Shown here piece by piece: positions 45,311-46,558 of a DNA stretch of 46,558 nt. The DNA comes from Anaerococcus sp. AGMB09787 (lineage in GTDB: Bacteria; Bacillota; Clostridia; Tissierellales; Peptoniphilaceae). Within the stretch, counting starts at the first letter, position 1; every line of letters starts with the position of its first letter. The stretch is from positions 1 through 46,558 of the forward strand of contig NZ_JAKZEY010000007.1 in assembly GCF_022808955.1 (NCBI RefSeq), in the 5' to 3' direction. The notes beneath the pieces are model-generated. The model had not been told where the DNA came from. It did not search any database and was given only the letters and a program-made list of their open reading frames with translations. The position numbers were made by a program, and so were the translations under genes.

Positions 45311-46411
45311 TCACCAAAAATTTATATAATTATTGAACAATTTTTCAAGTTCATCAATACTACGATCATATATCTTTATTAAATAATTTACAGAATATTC
45401 GTAGTATATCTTCTTTTTGCAATCATTCAATCTTGAAATTTGCTTTGATTTTCCATAAAAAAATCTAACTATACAATCGCTACATATATTATTTGCCCGA
45501 CACTCATTGCAAGGATACCTATCCTTAGTGTTAATTTTATTGATTTTTTCAAAATCTATATCTTCCTTTATAAGGCTGATACAATGATGCCTGTTGCCCT
45601 TAGTATCGTATGTCTCTGAATTTCCTTCAACAAACTCATTACAAAATTTATTTGTAGCATATCCATATACCATAGATTCTATTAAATCCCTAACATAAGA
45701 AATCATTTCTCTGTTTAATGAATTATTAATTATTCGTTCATAAGTATTTTCTATGCACTTTTTTATGTATCTATCATAATCCTGATTATCTATTTTAAGT
45801 CTACGATCTTCAGTTATTACATCTGATATATGATAGGTTATATTAAATGAATCAAAAAATGAAATTAATTTATCATACTCTATATTCTCTTTGTGAATAT
45901 TAGTATATGTGCAATTCAATTCAAGATTATCATATAGATTAACTTCAGATATTTTTTGTATAGTATTAACTATATCTTTATATCGTATATTTCCCCTTAA
46001 TTTATCATTTATATATTCCGGACCGTCAATACTTATAATTATTTTAAAATTGTATTTTATTAGGAAATCTATTATTTCATCACTAAATAACACTCCGTTT
46101 GAGGTTATAATAAATCTATCAATTATAAAATCGTTATCTAACTCTTCAGTGATATATTTCATAATATTAAAATTAAGTAAAGGTTCGCCGCCAAAAAAGC
46201 TTACTGTCTTGATTCTTTTATACATCCCACTCAATTTATTTATTATTTTATCAGCCACATTCTTATTCATAAAACTATTGTTGTCATTAAAAAAATTATC
46301 TCTTTGATAGCAATAAATACATTTACCATTACAATCGGTAGTTAATAATATCTCTAATTTTTCTAATATACCTGGTTCTGGCTTAAAGTAATCTATTCCA
46401 TGTATACGCAT
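45311..46411 (-). CDS. Radical SAM/SPASM peptide maturase
   Basis: 366 residues. C27, C31 and C34 (CNGKCIYC) hold the SAM-binding iron-sulfur cluster, followed by FFGGEPLLN and ISIDGP. The C-terminus has a full SPASM set: C257, G272-x4-C277, C301-x2-C304-x5-C310-x2-C313 and C331, for two auxiliary clusters. SPASM enzymes modify peptides by thioether, C-C or related bonds, or form formylglycine. The core domain starts at about residue 18, so no N-terminal RRE/PqqD-like recognition domain is present. It starts 13 bases after the small peptide gene, whose product is the natural substrate candidate. The chemistry cannot be told from sequence. Confidence 0.9.
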   Translation of the reverse strand: MRIHGIDYFKPEPGILEKLEILLTTDCNGKCIYCYQRDNFFNDNNSFMNKNVADKIINKLSGMYKRIKTVSFFGGEPLLNFNIMKYITEELDNDFIIDRFIITSNGVLFSDEIIDFLIKYNFKIIISIDGPEYINDKLRGNIRYKDIVNTIQKISEVNLYDNLELNCTYTNIHKENIEYDKLISFFDSFNITYHISDVITEDRRLKIDNQDYDRYIKKCIENTYERIINNSLNREMISYVRDLIESMVYGYATNKFCNEFVEGNSETYDTKGNRHHCISLIKEDIDFEKINKINTKDRYPCNECRANNICSDCIVRFFYGKSKQISRLNDCKKKIYYEYSVNYLIKIYDRSIDELEKLFNNYINFW

Positions 46412-46424
46412 TGTTATACATATC

Positions 46425-46517
46425 CTACTTTTCTACATCTATACCTGTTTTATGTACTCCACAATTAGATGGAGTATCACCTTTTTTCTTTTTAACTCTG
46501 ACAACTTTAATTTTCAT
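46425..46517 (-). CDS. Candidate precursor peptide for the radical SAM enzyme
   Basis: 30 residues: a basic leader (MKIKVVRVKKKK) followed by GDTPSNCGVHKTGIDVEK. One cysteine follows an asparagine; histidine, lysine and threonine come after it. AAAAGGATGTTTT provides a weak ribosome binding site. The size matches the streptide precursor (about 30 residues), but the sequence is different. A leader of only about 15 residues, together with an enzyme lacking a recognition domain, is unusual. The short open frame is real in sequence; its role rests on position and composition. Confidence 0.68.
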   Translation of the reverse strand: MKIKVVRVKKKKGDTPSNCGVHKTGIDVEK

Positions 46518-46552
46518 AAAACATCCTTTTAAAAAATTTAAGAATATTCTCG

Positions 46553-46558
46553 ATTATA
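46553..46558 (-). promoter_or_regulatory. Likely -10 box of the radical SAM peptide operon
   Basis: The final six bases read TATAAT on the minus strand, placing a start of transcription about 30 bases before the precursor's ATG. The -35 box lies beyond the window. It implies that the small peptide is the first gene of its operon. Confidence 0.45.

Noticed and set aside
45311-46411. Anaerobic sulfatase-maturating enzyme
   Set aside because: No sulfatase gene lies nearby, the protein is somewhat short, and a peptide-like frame and exporters adjoin it. Not fully excluded by sequence.

Overview
The window is AT-rich DNA from a low-GC, Gram-positive anaerobe. Strong AGGAGG-type ribosome binding sites, A/T-ending codons and gene content (DUF1846 protein, zinc-ribbon MscL, stand-alone RbgA/RnhB/YraN/DprA/TopA block) suggest a Firmicute of the Tissierellia type, such as Anaerococcus or a relative. 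The genus is my inference from general resemblance and was not tested. Nearly every gene lies on the minus strand.

Region 1 (1-427) is wreckage: the 3' end of an IS256-family element followed by the C-terminal tail of an AraC-type regulator that it truncates. Region 2 (about 500-15200) is one large glucuronide/glucuronate catabolic locus. In transcription order it holds a LacI-type regulator, beta-glucuronidase (uidA), fructuronate reductase (uxuB), mannonate dehydratase (uxuA), a three-part TRAP transporter, glucuronate isomerase (uxaC), KDPG aldolase (eda), KDG kinase (kdgK), a Gfo/Idh/MocA oxidoreductase with a frameshift, and a GPH-family sugar symporter. Together they would import glucuronides and free uronates, release glucuronate in the cytoplasm and convert it to pyruvate and glyceraldehyde-3-phosphate. 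Palindromic LacI-type operators lie upstream of both the regulator and the catabolic operon.

Region 3 (15552-27286) is housekeeping: DUF1846 protein, MalY/PatB-type C-S lyase, ApbE lipoprotein, UPF0158-like protein, GlgB, uridine kinase, D-2-hydroxyacid dehydrogenase, TadA, tRNA-Arg(CCU), a PBP5-type carboxypeptidase, an ANT(6)-like protein, a CoA-type Nudix hydrolase and, on the plus strand, MscL with a zinc ribbon.

Region 4 (27426-29926) is an accessory plus-strand cassette between two elaborate inverted-repeat structures that share their outer arms. It encodes a 30-residue peptide containing CTNSSHSCGGGR, a 64-residue protein and an ABC exporter. Region 5 (29931-36395) is conserved again: topA, dprA, a two-domain PPK2 protein, yraN, rnhB and rbgA.

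Region 6 (36631-46558) is a second and larger peptide locus on the minus strand. It runs from a 30-residue precursor-like peptide with one cysteine, through a radical SAM/SPASM maturase without an N-terminal recognition domain, to two pairs of ABC half-transporters. An intact IS256-family element and a broken gene lie between the pairs. I read regions 4 and 6 as two separate ribosomally made, exported peptide systems. Region 6 has the better case for an undescribed radical-SAM-modified peptide.
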